Shown here piece by piece: positions 12,368 to 25,485 of a DNA stretch of 64,000 nucleotides. The DNA comes from Amyelois transitella (taxonomy: Eukaryota > Arthropoda > Insecta > Lepidoptera > Pyralidae). The stretch covers positions 5,166,001 through 5,230,000 of the forward strand of contig NC_083517.1 of assembly GCF_032362555.1 (NCBI RefSeq), given 5' to 3'. A model generated the notes under the pieces. That model did not search any database and had not been told where the DNA came from. It saw only the letters and a list, made by a program, of their open reading frames with translations. How positions within the stretch are numbered: position 1 is the stretch's first letter; each line of letters begins with the position of its first letter. The position numbers were made by a program, and so were the translations under genes.

Positions 12368-13795
12368 TACCTAAAAAAATTTGTTAAGTAAATTGAAAAA
12401 GTGAATGTGTGCCTGCCACTTTATTCGGAACTATTTACATTGAAGGTAGATGTGAGAAATTCAATGAGAGGTAATCGCAATAATTCTTGCAATCATGCCG
12501 GGAAAATAAAATCTTTTGTTTTTTCTGCAGTATTCTGCGGATATTCAATTTACGCTCTTTGACCAGCGGAAAAATTTTGTTTGTAATTTATGTTTCCATT
12601 TCAGATTTATTTTTGTCAGATTAATTTTGTTTGTTCATAATTTTACAAAAAATAATCTAAGTTACAGATAAGATAATTGAAATGAAACGTAGGTCGTTGT
12701 TTTACTATATTTTACTCACTTATTCTCTGAAAGTATTTTCCTTTGATCATGGAATAAGCAAGATGACATATTTTTCAAAGCCTCATAAAGTCATAATATT
12801 AGTTACAACGCTGAAGTACAATTAATATTTATGACATTTTTATAACCATTACGTGAACACTTCGCTTTCCTTATTTCTAACAAATTAAATAATATATGTG
12901 ATTCATATGATTCACTAGGGATATAAAGTACAATTTCTTATTTGTATATAATATACACTAGTATCTATAAATATATCTAACATTTTAAAATGGTCTTCAA
13001 ACCTGTTTCAAATAAATTAATATAAGTCAAAAAGTAACAAATATATGGGAAGACAATTAAAATAAAACTTAGTTGATATGAAGTGTTGAACAACAACATA
13101 AGTTTAATTAACTACCGAAACATGAAAACCGGTTAAAAACTAGATCGAAAATTTAATCACTTTACGTTAGGAACATGAAGACTAGAACAAGTAACATATT
13201 AACACCTAATTGATTTAAAACAAAGTAGAATTTAATTAAAAAAAAACATATTTCTACAATCATTATAAAATAGGTGTGACAAAGATAATTGCTTTAACAA
13301 CTACATATATCCGTGAAGTTATCTACGTTATCTTAGTTATTACCTTTCAATAATGATTTATTGACTGGCATTTCTTTGGGCGGAACAGGAATGCCTAGGA
13401 AGAATATAAGTAGTTAGCATAAGTATATGCTAACTACTTATATTTTTCCTAGGCAAGAATGTACGTAGGATGATAAAGATTTTTGTGTTCGAATTTTCAA
13501 TCTCAATCCCAACTTTTATTTAATACAAGTGAAGTTTAAGTAGGGTTGATAACAAGGTAGTGTAATCAACGAAAATAGCATTTGAATATTTGTACTAATT
13601 TGTTTTTCAATTATCAAGGGCATACGTCTAGCGCATGTTTTATATTTAACGAAAAAAAAGACAAATCACGCGACCACAGACGTTCATTATCATGACATTT
13701 AACCGGTTTGCGACCTAATGAAATTACAATTTGTGATTTAATTTTTAAATGAACAATTTCACGTGAGATCTATAGAATATACCATTTCCTAAGCG
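12368..13795. other. Intergenic, AT-rich
   Basis: No exon-like sequence. It should hold the promoter of the secreted-protein gene and contains the perfect-arm foldback at 13392-13455. Confidence 0.5.
13392..13455. repeat. 30-bp-arm foldback
   Basis: The arms 13392-13421 and 13426-13455 ('tgcctaggaagaatataag...' and its complement) pair with one mismatch around a 4-nt loop. There is no coding content. Confidence 0.85.
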
Positions 13796-13801
13796 TTTAT
13801 T
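13796..13801 (-). terminator. Poly(A) signal of the coiled-coil gene
   Basis: AATAAA on the minus strand, about 150 nt past the TGA at 13950. It is the first canonical signal downstream of the stop. Confidence 0.55.
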
Positions 13802-13949
13802 TTAGCGATTGTGTAAGACGACAGCAGATCAACGAAGTACCGACTTTATAAACCAAAGCTGGAATGAATGTTCTATGTATTTTCAATGTTGATGATCCTC
13901 TGGCGATAAGAAACCCGCTGTTTTAGAAGCGCGCGCGCCGCCGTGACTG

Positions 13950-16900
13950 TCACAAGCCGGCGCGCGCCTTGTAAAGCTCGTCGTCAAGTTCGAAGGCAGG
14001 GTCTGCGTACCCTGAGTCGTCGTACCGGAGAGACCTGCAATCAAGACTTGCAATGTCATTGTATGCGTGGAACTACTGAAGTAATAATGTTGAGATTTCT
14101 GTGATCTGGGCAATGTTTGAAGAAATGGTCAAACCGCATTGTTTTTGTTAGAATATACAACAGGTAAACAAGTAGGTATAGTACACGTACTACAGTTTAT
14201 TTTTATATGAGATTTATTTATTAGTTAAAATTTAAATAGTTAAATAATTTAATCATTTGGGAGCATACTCATACATAGGTATCTTTATTTTTAGGTTAAT
14301 TGACTTTAATCAGAAATAGATAACTACTTGTTAATGTATTACAAAGTATTGCGCTAATAATGTTTTTTTTTCTTTTTTACCGGTTAGTAATTTGCTGTTA
14401 ATAAATCTATAAAAAATGTGGCACATGATGGCTGTTTGATCAGAATCTTGTCAAGCGTCAGTGTAGCGTCAAGACAAAAATTTGCATATCAATTTATGTT
14501 ACTGTTTTTTTTAGGTTCTTGTTGCTATATGAAGACGTGCATAAGTAGAATTTATGTTTGTGTCATGTAAGTTGGTATGCCATATTTGTCTTTGTGCCTC
14601 TTTCCCATGGATGTTGTAAAAGGCGACTCTGTCTACCCCGCAAGGGATATAGACGTGACTATATGTATGTATTTATGTTTGTGTCAATGACGTACTTTGG
14701 AATGTATCTATTGAAATGGCAATAGCAAGTGGCAGATGGAACTGAAAAAAATATGTACCTACACTGTGCTGACTATATTATCACCATCCTCCTGGCGCTA
14801 TTCCCCGTTGCCTCCCCACCTCTCTGAGGAACAGCCCAAAACTTTTATTTGGAGTAAGGTTTTCAGGTAAGGAGTCAGGTTTTTACATGAAACCACTCCC
14901 ATCTGACATTGCCTGAATGTACAGGGTTCTTAATGACCAGTTCGCTTTCCCTCCTTACGAAACGATGGTTATTCATACATATATTTATGTAAAAAGTCAT
15001 ACCGGTCCGGTGTCCTAGTTCTGCACCTAGAGGGCGGAGGCGACCGCGACGAGGCTCTCAACAGTGTAGGGTCATCATAGCGGCGCGACACGACGGTAAA
15101 GTCGTGGTGGGCGTCAATCAGCTTCTGCAGCCGCGACACCATCTCGAAGTCCGACACTGAGGCCGGCACTAGGATGCCGAGGAGTTTCGCGATCGAATGC
15201 CTGCAACGGTTTTATAAAATAATGTTTTTCTTAAAGACATTGTTTCAAATGAAAATTACGGTCGCCTAGAATATTATTTTCGTAAGTATGAAAAAAAATA
15301 TCGTTGATATTTTATGTCACTCAGAAAACTATTTATCAACATATTTATCCTTGAATATGAATTGATGTCCCGTTAATGGTGATAAAATATTGCTAATTTC
15401 TAATGCGTATAAATTGTAGAAGTTGTATTCTACAAACATAGATACCTGAAACTGAGTAATTGGGCTTCTCTCCTCTGGCACTCGACTAACGACTCCTTAG
15501 TCCTCGCTAGGTCGTCTCTTAGCATCGAAATCTGGTGTTCCGTGGTCGTCCTCTCCTGTTCGAAGGTTTCTCCAGTCGCCCGAACCTGGTCCTTGAGTAC
15601 GTTGACCTTTCGGTTATAACGGGCGCGCAACAAATCAGCCTCTTCCAGTTTCTTCTGTAATTCTTCGATCTTGCGCGCGCGTTCCAGAGATGTTATCTAT
15701 GAAAGATACGCAGATGCATTTTGTTGCATTGGCACGATTGCAGTCAATGAACTATTGCATTCTATAGATCCTATCGGAAAAACGTCGGCGTGCGGTGCTT
15801 TATATTCAAACCGCAAAGTCATGGTTAAAGAAATAATAACAAAACAAGAGTGTTCCTATTTTATCAATTTAATAAAGGCACTTCAATGATTAAGCAATGA
15901 AAAAATATTTTTTAAAAGAACTTCCTATGAGAGAGGTAATATTAGAACGTTTGTTTTAGTCAAGGTTGAAAAAATTTGGTTCGTAAAATATCTAATTATA
16001 TAACAAATCTATTTTTTTTATACAAATAACATGCAAAGAATCTAAATAACATGCAGTTAAATGACAAAGGATGTATTTATCTATCTGTAAATAGACTTGG
16101 GCAGTCTCACCTTATACTCTGCTGCATCAGCCAGCTGGGCGTTTAGGTCTCGAATTTGCGCGCGCGCATCATTTAACTGCACGGCTAGTTTGTCGCATTG
16201 TCGCGCGAGTTTCTTGCTGCGACCGACTGCTTCGTCCCTTTCAGCTTGCATTACAGCGCGGACTCTGGAGCTTTCTTCCTGGATAGGGATGAAATTTACT
16301 TTAAAAAAAGACTAAACCCCTCTTTTTGTTATTTAATTTTAATCGTTATGTAAATACTTAAATGTTCTTTTACCATAAGAAAAAAATAAAAACATCCCAA
16401 CCGTCCAATATCTATCTCTTACCGCCGTCCGGTTGATGCAGTTGTCCTAACCATTTTATCTATAGAAACGTGTGTAAGTATTATTTATAAGCAGCACATT
16501 TTAAAACAATGGTCCAGTAGGCTTCTTGTTCTTAATACTAACGTTCTTACACGCATTTGCCATTATCATTGTCTTTGCTTGCTGTGAACTACATAAATAA
16601 CTTTAATCTAGATTTCTGTCGATATCTTCATACGAGTAATTTATGACGAGAACCTAGACCTAGAATTACTTACTGCGAATTCTAATGAATATTTAATAGA
16701 TGTCTTGGATGGACAAGAAGATTACCTCCTGATTGAACATTAAGCAAACAGTAGATAGTTGCATTTATAATCCTATTTAATTAAAAAGATATTTCTTCAA
16801 CTACAAAGAAGACAACCACGCAGAATAATAACTTCATAAATATAAAAGTTTGCATAAATTAAGCAGTCAAAATTAAGTACAAATCGCCCTTTTCGGTTTC

Positions 16901-19900
16901 CGGTACATAAAATGCAATATTCTTTTTACCAAAAAAGAGCCAAAACTTAATTAAATACTTAGATTTTAGTCTGGTCCATATCTTGTAGATTTTAAATCGT
17001 GGTAACATGAATAACTTTAAAAACAGTTCTTCCTTATTTCAATTGTATAAAGTCTATCATTAACTCGTGCGTGAAGCGCAAATCACGAATTCTTCATAGA
17101 CTATTCTTAAATTATTTGGCCTTTATTTAATAACTAAATAAGGTATAATTGAACTTGTGTACTTTAGAAATATAAATCAGTGATAATAATTTGTAGTGTA
17201 GGGTGTCAGTTATTGTAGCTGTCGTTGAGGAAAAGTAAGTATGTACCTACACAGGTTTTATAATACCTAATGATAGTATTAATTAAACGTAAAATAAAAC
17301 ACAAACATGATTATAATTGGTAATTTGTCTACCCGGCAAGGGATATAGATGTGATTGTATGTATAATTTTAGAACCTTTGAAGATGCTGAAAATTCATAT
17401 TTTTGTATAAGTTGAAAGGCAAAAGTGCGCTATAATAATTATCACCTTGATAACGAGATAAGTATTAAAAAAAATTGCAAATGATAGAAACGGTGTGGAA
17501 ACACCGCTATTTCTTGTGATAAAATGTAAACGATTCACTCATTATTCAGTCGTTTACCAATTACAAGTACGACAAAATAGAATAGACGTGTTGGCGTTAT
17601 TACCGTCTAAATTAAATTATGCCAAATATCCCTCCCGATCAGAAAGTGTTAGTAGTAAAACGTCAAATAAAACGAAACGTCTAATGAGCAAATGTTTTCT
17701 TCTTTGGTTTCACACAGATCCATATATGTCAACATACCAGAAGTGAGAAATTCAGCTTATATAGAATGAGTTCACAGATTACTTGGATAGCTAAGTTTGG
17801 ATTTTTTGATTGTTGCACTAGGTGGAAGAGATTGTTCCCGTAGTCGCCTGTTACGATATCCACGGGATACGAACTCCTTTTCCAACATGCCGGTGACCAT
17901 AACACAAAGGTCACTTTCAAGTTCGTTTTGTATTAATTTTTATAATTTGTTCCTTGTTTTAGTGGAGTAGTGGATTCCCACACGTTTTTAGCTGATCATC
18001 GAAATTCACTAACGTGGTATATTTACATAGGTACCTATACGAAGTGATAAGCGATGTTTTTGAGAAACATATTAAAATTATATCTCTATCCCTTACGGGA
18101 TAGACAGAGCCAACATTCTCCAAAAAAGACGGCCACGTTCAGCTGTACGGCTTAATGATATTTTCTGACATAAGTCTGAAATAATTACCTGTGAAGTAAA
18201 TAAAAAATAATAAACATACCTGAATACTCAATTTACGTCGTAACAAATCCAAATGAAGATCTTTCCTCTGCAGTTGTTCTCTTAGAATTCTTATACGTCT
18301 CTGTAGTTGGTAAACTACGGCTGTCTGCAAATAAAATCGTAAGCACCTCGAGTTATTGCACAAATATTTGGCAACAATTTATACGAATGAGTTGTCATTA
18401 ATCTATGGGGATGGTGCGATTTTTCTGTCAATAATATGCCCAAACAAACAAGCTAGTGAGTGAAAATGACAATAGGTGTTAATAAATTAACTACATAGTA
18501 TATGGTAATGTTTCATAAATTCGAGTCAAATACGTATATACTTTAGGAACATTAATTTACCTTTTGTGAAGAAACATTTGAAGAGGCCACTACTACAAGT
18601 GTATTTTGATGAATAGGTATACCAAATAATGAGTACATGAAAATCGACTGATAATTTTTTATACGGTCAGCACTAATTATACTTGAATGAATACCATTTC
18701 AAGACCTAATTAACCTCTGCATCTACTATTGATTAGCTAGCCACTAAGCGTTAAAACAATAACAGTAATTAGTGGATAAAGGTATTGATTGCAATTTAAA
18801 TACCCAAATATACTAGGTCGGTAATGTCATGCCAATTCGGAATGATACAAATCTTACTTCTTTGAGATAAGGCAAATCATGGAATGACCTTTCTCTTCGT
18901 AGCCGCGGCAGGGTGCCATAGTATCCGTAATATAGCATCTATGTACACAAAACACACACTCATTAAACACAAATTATATACAAAAACACTTATCTACAAC
19001 AGACAAATAGAATACCAGTTATATGCGTAGGCAAAAAATACTCGCACAAATATAAATATTATAACTGTACAATCACAATAAGCGAGTTGCTTCAGATATA
19101 GTACAGAGTGTAGATTTTATTTCCTCGATAAAACAATCAACCGATAAATAATTTTAATGGCTTTCGATATAAAGGTTAAGTGTAAGTATTAAGGAAGACG
19201 ACATACACTTGTTAACTCCCAATGAGATGAAATGCATCCTGAACGCCTACCGTCGTGTCCATACTTTAAAATTACATGTACCACTTTTTCTTTAGAAAAT
19301 TTACAAGAGCCTATCGTCTTATTGACAGTGACAATTTAATTCTAGCATTTACCATAATATTAAATAACTTAATTATGATAAATTAATTTTTAAATTGTAA
19401 AGCCTTTTTGCAAGTATGGCTTCCTTTCTTAAGATATTTTTGTACTTAACTCTACTGAATATTTACAAGGAAAACATACAATACACTTAAGAGTCCGGGC
19501 GTATTTTTTTATAAAGATCCTACGAAAAGTCTAGCCAGAAAAATATTTAGGCCTTATAGTACCTAAAACTAATAATAAACATTGTACAACTATTATATTA
19601 CCTTAATTTGTGCAATCGTTGTTAGTGATCTAATAGACACCGAAGTTTAGATTGCTTTACATTTTAATTTGAATTACGAGTATCATAGCCCTAGACCAGT
19701 CCAGTTTTAGATCGACACAAAAAAAAATATATCATCAATCCTAAATTTGTTATCGAAGCTCAGGACTGTTTTAGGATTGCAGCACCAACCAACCTACAAT
19801 TTTTTTTAATCACATCGGATCTAAGTTGCAAAACACCCTATACACAGGACATTTGCTGGTCAGGCCAGCGAAGCCCGGCCCCACTGACCTTGTCAACAAT

Positions 19901-22372
19901 TTTATCGCTCTCAAGTCTAGCAAGTTGCTCGGCGCGGTGCATTATCGACTCAGTGTGCAGCTCTATGCCGATGTCCTGCGTCAACTCATCCATATTTAGC
20001 GTTCTGCCCAGACGCTCAAGGAATGCTACAAACTGTAACAACAATAAAATTACAAACAATTTTTTTCGCGCCCATGTTTCCGTATTAATATTAGTTTGGA
20101 ATTACGTTTACTGATTTTGACGCACTAATATAATCGAGTACGTATACTCGTATAAGTAATGTTATGATAAGTATGTGCCAGCTACTTCTCCAATGCAGAT
20201 TTTAGGGAATGGTAATCAATGGGAAGGGTAAATAACTTTGTATTATTTTTTTATATGATTTGGTAGGAACTTGTCATCTCAATTTAAATTCCATCATGAA
20301 GCTATTATGCTGAAAGTCCTCTTTTGAACTTTTCGAGATTTTTGGCTATATAAGGGATAAAGACACATGTTTTGATCTTATTTTAATTTAAAGAATCTAC
20401 ATATATTTATTTTATTTTAAAGATCCGGTCAATGTTATAAAGAAATACCTCCAAGCGCAAAAATATGAATATTCTTTTCTACATAGGTAGACTTACATTT
20501 GCTTTGTCTTTCCTTAGGCTATCTCTAGAAAGTTCCATAGCGTTGAGCTCGGCTTCTAATTTGTGAACCTTGGCTTCCAGCATGTTCCTCTCGTCTTCTA
20601 GGATACGGACCCGGGTGGTGGCCTGGTCGTGCAGGTGAGCTGTTCTACTTAATTGCTGGGATTCAGCCGCTAACTTGTCGCGAAGTGCTTCGATTTGCTG
20701 TCATAATTTAATGAAGGAATGAAATTCTCTGTAGTATGTTAGAAAAAAATTACATGTCGATTTAGGTCATGCGGAATAGGCGGCCTTATCACATTATGCA
20801 TTCCTTAATGATTTTTGATATTATAGGTTAATAACGATGATATTTAAAAGACGTCAGGATTATGGAAACTTGGATTAACCTGACGTAGACCTAACATCTG
20901 AGTTAAACTAAAACCCTACATAATATATTCAACATTAAGGTAGGAATATTTGTTAGAACATCTTGTTCGAACAAATATTTCTCACCAACGCCCCTATAGA
21001 ATAAAGCAAAATATAATTTAATAGGCACTCACCACGGCCCTATCTTTGTTTTCACTCAATAGTTCGCGTATCCGATCCTTGATAGTGCTCTCGTGAGCTT
21101 CCACAAACCGAGTGGGCAGGCTCAACAAGATTGCGAGGGATTCCATCGTGTTCCGAAATTCTGCCTGAAGTCTTTGGTATTTTTCTTCTCTGTGTCTAAG
21201 GTCCTCTAAAACATATTAAATAGGTTAGATCTGTTTCTTTATGTACTTAACATTATAAAGTACCTAATAGCTTAAAAAGGGCTTAATAAAAATAACTATA
21301 ATATTTTACTAAGATATTTCGATTTCATTATGTACCCACCTAGTAAAAGGAATAATTAATTATATTACCTTTCAGTTGTATAATAATGGATTCATTCTGA
21401 TTTACGTTGTCGGTTACCACGTTAAGGTTTTTAGAACAATGCGATAATTTCTCTCGTGCTTCGTGTAATTCTCTTTCCAAAACCCTATTAGAGACAGACA
21501 AGGACTCTTTCTCTTGTTTGAGCCTTTCAATATCTAATAATTGAGAGGATAGTTGACGCTGTAACATTTCTTTGTCAGAATTTGCTCTTTCCAAAGCATC
21601 TCTGCAACTTCTTAAATCTTGTTCCACCGTTGATAAGTTATCAGTAGTGTTCATGCATTTATTTTTAAGTCTGGTGATTTCTTGAACAAGTTCGGCGGCC
21701 TTGATGATAAGAGTTTCAGGGGAGTGACTGTGAGTGGTGTCGCAAAAATCGAACTCCAAAGCTGCAGAAAGCCTCCGCACCAAGTCGTGAAACTGGCAGC
21801 GGGCATTCTCTTTCTGTTGTTCCTCATTGTGACACTCCAACTCTAGGGATCGGAGCTTTTTTTCTAAATCCTTTATTTTCTCTTCACAGTAACGGTTGTC
21901 ACGTTGAAGTGTCTGTACTGTGACTTCACTTCTTCCTTGGGACGTTTGTAAACTGCGTTGTATGTCCTCCAGATCCTGGATTTTCTTTCTGAGTGATGAG
22001 ATGACAGCACTCTGCCTGGCATTCTGCTCACGCAAGTGGTCGATTTCCACTTGCTGTTCTAATATCCTCTGATCTCGCGAAAGCATTTGGTTTTTTAAAT
22101 CCGTGTTCTGTAAAAAAGTAAGATAATCTATTTTATTTGGGACATCTTTTTAAAATATAACACATATTTAAAAAAATGTAAAATTTAAGTAATGAGATGT
22201 CATAATACACACTTCAGAAATTAATTTGTCTCTTTTGTACTGCAGACCAGCAAGATCACTTCTCAATGCGGTGACGACGTCATTAGCAACATCGGCCTCC
22301 ATCTGTAAATAATATTTCCTTTAATAAACTCCATAACCGGTGGAACATCGGCGAATTTTACTGCATTACCAA

Positions 22373-22403
<31 letters not shown>

Positions 22404-25400
22404 TATACGGGACAAATTACACAGATTGAGTTAGCCTCGAAGTAAGTTCGAGACTTGTGTTACGAGATACTAACTCAACGATACTATATTTTATAATAAA
22501 TACTTATATAGATAAACATCCAAGACTCAGGCCAATCAGAAAAAGTTCTTTTCTCATCATGCCCTGGCCGGGATTCGAACCCGGGACCTCCGGTGTCACA
22601 GGCAAGCGTACTACCGCTGCGCCACAGAGGCCGTCAGAATTAATAACATTTAATTACGTTAATAACTTACAAAAATCCATATTGGTATTTTTCTTATCGC
22701 AACATAAAGAGACAGTGTTATTTGACGTATGAAAGACGACTACGGGCTTGAAGCGGTTCTTGTTGGAAATGTACCTAGCGTGTTATGGGTCGCTATTTCA
22801 AGCTAAGCAGTCACGATATCTGCTTTCTCACTGCGCCGGCTTGGCTTACATCCTACTTACATGAAACCGGGGAAGTCTCCCCACCGAATTATTACCCATT
22901 TCGCCTTGTTGCTTAGATAACGAGGTCGCGACGATTCCGTCCTATATAGTGAACTTGTCATTGGAAAAAAACCTTTCTAAAGGAAGCAACTAAGCTATTG
23001 ACTTGATTGAATTATACAGTTAGCGGTATTTATATGCCAGAGTGATCCGTACGAGGTACGAGGAATTACCCTACATAAGTACCTCTAAGGTATTTTACGG
23101 ACTGCAAATGAAACGTAAGACGATAGGTATTGTGAATAAGGTTTATGAGAATCTATGAATATGAAAAAACATACGTAAACGTTTGTTTGTCCTATATACT
23201 TATGCCACGTAAAAGGTGGTAGTCCAGTTGGGCCCCTAATTATTTTAATTGAGGAAAACGTGACGGGTTGGAATTCCTTGGTTACATAGAAACGGTTAAG
23301 AACAGGATATTTCTCAATAACACACTCGACAGATCAATCGATTTAGCCTATCCTTTTCAATAACATTTTATATTATCCATACAAATGCTAAACTCAACAA
23401 AATCAGTATTCAGAGGAGTAAAATGTAATTAAAAAAATTATGTTTATACAACCCGACCCAGATTAATGATATTATACTTACCTAAGTACATAGGCAACCA
23501 AAAACATACAAACACGTAGTCACGTCTATATCCCTTGCGGGGTAAACATACATAGTTAACAGTCTTGTCACTATTTGAATCTCAATTTGATCATCAAGCA
23601 ATGCAATTGAACGTGGCCTTTCTGTCTACTAAAGAAATATAAAAAATATTTATATCGGCAAAAAAAAAATTCGCGAGTTCTTTTGTAGGAGGTGGGTACC
23701 TGAGTCTGGCACCTTAACAATGTGACTATATGACCACCGACGACTTTGTTTTTATAACTAGGTACTAAGTATCTATGTAGATAGTATGAAATGGTTAAAA
23801 AAATCTCATCGAATAATAAGGTAAAATTTTCATCCGAAAGCCGCACAGCCTAATCTCTGCGTTTTCTTTTGTTTTTATCGGATGCCGACGACAAAAAGCT
23901 TCGCTAATTCTGCCTGTACGTACGAATTGCACCTACCTACAAGTGTAGGTATATGTATTATAGTTGTTCTTTCGTTACTGCTCGTTCAGTTACGGTTCTT
24001 ACATATTGATCTTTTTATTTTCGTTTAATCAAGGATTGCACAGTGATATACTTAAAAATGGTAAAGGTTGTAAAGCGGTGTATAACACAAAGGTATAACG
24101 ATTGTAGGCGATGGGCTAGCAACCTGTCAATACTTGAGTCTCAATTCCATCATTGAGCAATACAGATGAACGTGGTCTTTTAGTCTTTTCTAAATTTGGC
24201 TATGCCTATTCGCAAGGGATATAGACGTGATTATATGTATGTACATAATAACGAATGTCGGTTGATCTAATGCCCATGATATAAAAAAGTACCTACCTAT
24301 ATTTTCAATTCCTTATTGGTATTTTTTATAAAATATATTTTATATATTATAAAAAATACATTTGTGATGAAAATTCGAGTTTAGGTACTATTATAAGCTG
24401 GTTGTCAATAAGTATGCGACGGCGAAGCTATAGATAATTTTTGTAATAACAAAATTTTTGTTTAATAAATTTCTAATCTTATTGATATCTTTAATGAATC
24501 TTAGTTATTATGATAATTTAAAACTCTGGACGCCGATAACCGGACCAAGTGGAGAGAGAAAATTCGGAAGGTGGACCCCGGACCCCGAAACGAAATACTT
24601 TCGTGGACGGTGCAACCGGGAACACGGAGATATGAGAGAGAGATAATTTTACATACATACATAAAATCATGCCTCGTTCCCGGAGCGGTAGGCAGAGACC
24701 ACCTCTTTCCACTTGCCACGATCTCTGCATACTTCCTTCGCTTCATCCACATTCATAACTCTCTTCATGCAAGCGGCGGTTTTGGGTACTCTTGACCTGA
24801 CCATTTACCAGGACGTCCTTAATTTGATCAAGATACGTTCGTCTAGGTCTTCCCACTCCGACCTTTCCCTCCACACTCCCCTTGTATATCTGCTTAGTCA
24901 ACATGCATTCATCCTCTCCATATGACCAAACCATCTTAACATACCCTTTACTATTCCTGTAACTAGGTACATCTTCTTTCACATCACAACATTCCCTTAT
25001 CGCGCTGTTCCCTATCCGGTCACTCAATTTCACACCCATCATAGGTACTCCTTAACGCTCTTATTTCCACTGCATTTATTTTGCTTTCGTGCTTCTTTTG
25101 CCATACCCAACTTTCACTCCCATACATTAATACATTACAGAGATAATTTTGTTGGTGATAAAATTGTTTATTGTAAGTAGCTATATAAAAAGCTTGTGGT
25201 AAGTTATGGATATAAATTTTATGCCGATAAGGAAAAAAAACTATTTACTTGCTTATGTAAGGTCAAGGTACTGCTGGACACTTTTAGTGTTTTCATTTTG
25301 ATATCGACTTTATAATAATTGTAATAGAGAAACAAATGAAGGTTATTTATTGCAACAAAACATGCGAGACTAGGGAATCCTAAAAAGAAATTTTGACAAC

Positions 25401-25485
25401 TTACGTCTTCAGTTGGAGATTTGCTACACAAAGCTTCGTACACTTTCCAATCCTCTATTTCTTCCTTAGATTTCTCGTCATCCAT
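13950..25485 (-). CDS. Large coiled-coil protein gene (CCDC170-like guess), 12 exons, ~771 aa
   Basis: Minus-strand gene assembled by splicing. Exons in transcription order: 25485-25405, 22302-22213, 22107-21369, 21205-21033, 20697-20497, 20032-19889, 18938-18858, 18324-18220, 16278-16111, 15696-15446, 15200-15003, 14034-13950. All borders are AG/GT and all phases agree, giving one frame ending in TGA at 13950-13952. The product is almost all coiled coil (charged heptads, no membrane segment or signal peptide). It has four repeated modules of the form aromatic-x2/3-hydrophobic...L...L followed by I-x2-R/A-x2-x-L, in exons 3, 4, 6 and 11, with a Ser/Arg/Pro-rich then acidic C-terminus. Length and layout suggest the CCDC170 family (microtubule/Golgi-associated coiled coils), but this is a tentative assignment. 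A cytoskeletal role is inferred only. The first exon is assigned by phase across a 3.1-kb intron; exon 2 also begins with ATG and could be an alternative start. Confidence 0.82.
14580..14670 (-). repeat. ~230 bp lepidopteran repeat, two end pieces
   Basis: Reads 'ctttcccatggatgttgtaaaaggcgac' joined directly to 'tctgtctaccccgcaagggatatagacgtgac', then 'tatgtatgta'. The middle of the repeat is missing. Confidence 0.75.
18085..18155 (+). repeat. ~230 bp lepidopteran repeat, fragment
   Basis: 'tctatcccttacgggatagacagagccaacattc...ggccacgttcagctg', inside the intron downstream of the 18324-18220 exon. Confidence 0.7.
18858..18938 (-). CDS. 27-codon tyrosine/arginine-rich exon, possibly a cassette
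   Basis: An 81-bp open segment (begins MLYYGYYGTLPRLRRE, ends HDLPYLKE) between acceptor 'tacatag' and donor 'gtaaga'. Both ends are phase 0, so inclusion or skipping leaves the coiled-coil frame intact. It is not coiled coil, unlike its neighbours. It may be an alternatively spliced insert or, because it starts with ATG, an internal alternative first exon. Confidence 0.6.
21369..22107 (-). CDS. Largest exon of the coiled-coil gene
   Basis: A 739-bp exon encoding residues ~58-304 of the coiled-coil protein. It is bounded by acceptor 'ttttttacag' at 22108 and up and donor 'gtaata' at 21368 and down. It reads heptad-rich sequence beginning NTDLKNQMLSRDQR and contains the first repeat module (FHDLVRRLSAALEF). 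It ends in phase 1, matched by the exon at 21205. Its first 329 bases are duplicated at 1-329. Confidence 0.9.
22377..22637 (-). mobile_element. tRNA-headed SINE inserted in copy B only
   Basis: On the minus strand it begins CTGACGGCCTCTGTGGC with pol III box A (TGGCGCAGCGGTAG) and box B (GGTTCGAATCC), and ends in (TTTA)n. It is flanked by 'aattaa' (22371-22376 and 22638-22643). Copy A has the empty site with a single 'aattaa'. A related plus-strand SINE is at 56226-56472. Confidence 0.92.
24651..25138 (-). mobile_element. 5'-truncated LINE fragment (RT C-terminus), copy B
   Basis: Same insertion as 2428-2915. It is flanked by a perfect 12-bp target duplication 'agagataatttt' (24639-24650, 25139-25150). 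The insertion therefore predates the duplication, and copy A has since mutated one flank. Confidence 0.88.

Noticed and set aside
14969-15169. Reading the coiled-coil exon through to TAA at about 14971 (ending HKYMYE)
   Set aside because: A donor at 15002 joins in frame to a good acceptor at 14035 and gives a longer, compositionally sensible C-terminus. Read-through remains a possible intron-retained isoform.
22555-22637. tRNA-like sequence with box A and box B (also 56226-56300)
   Set aside because: It looks like a tRNA gene, but it is fused to a ~170 bp body with a simple-repeat tail and recurs in the window, so it is a SINE head, not a functional tRNA gene.
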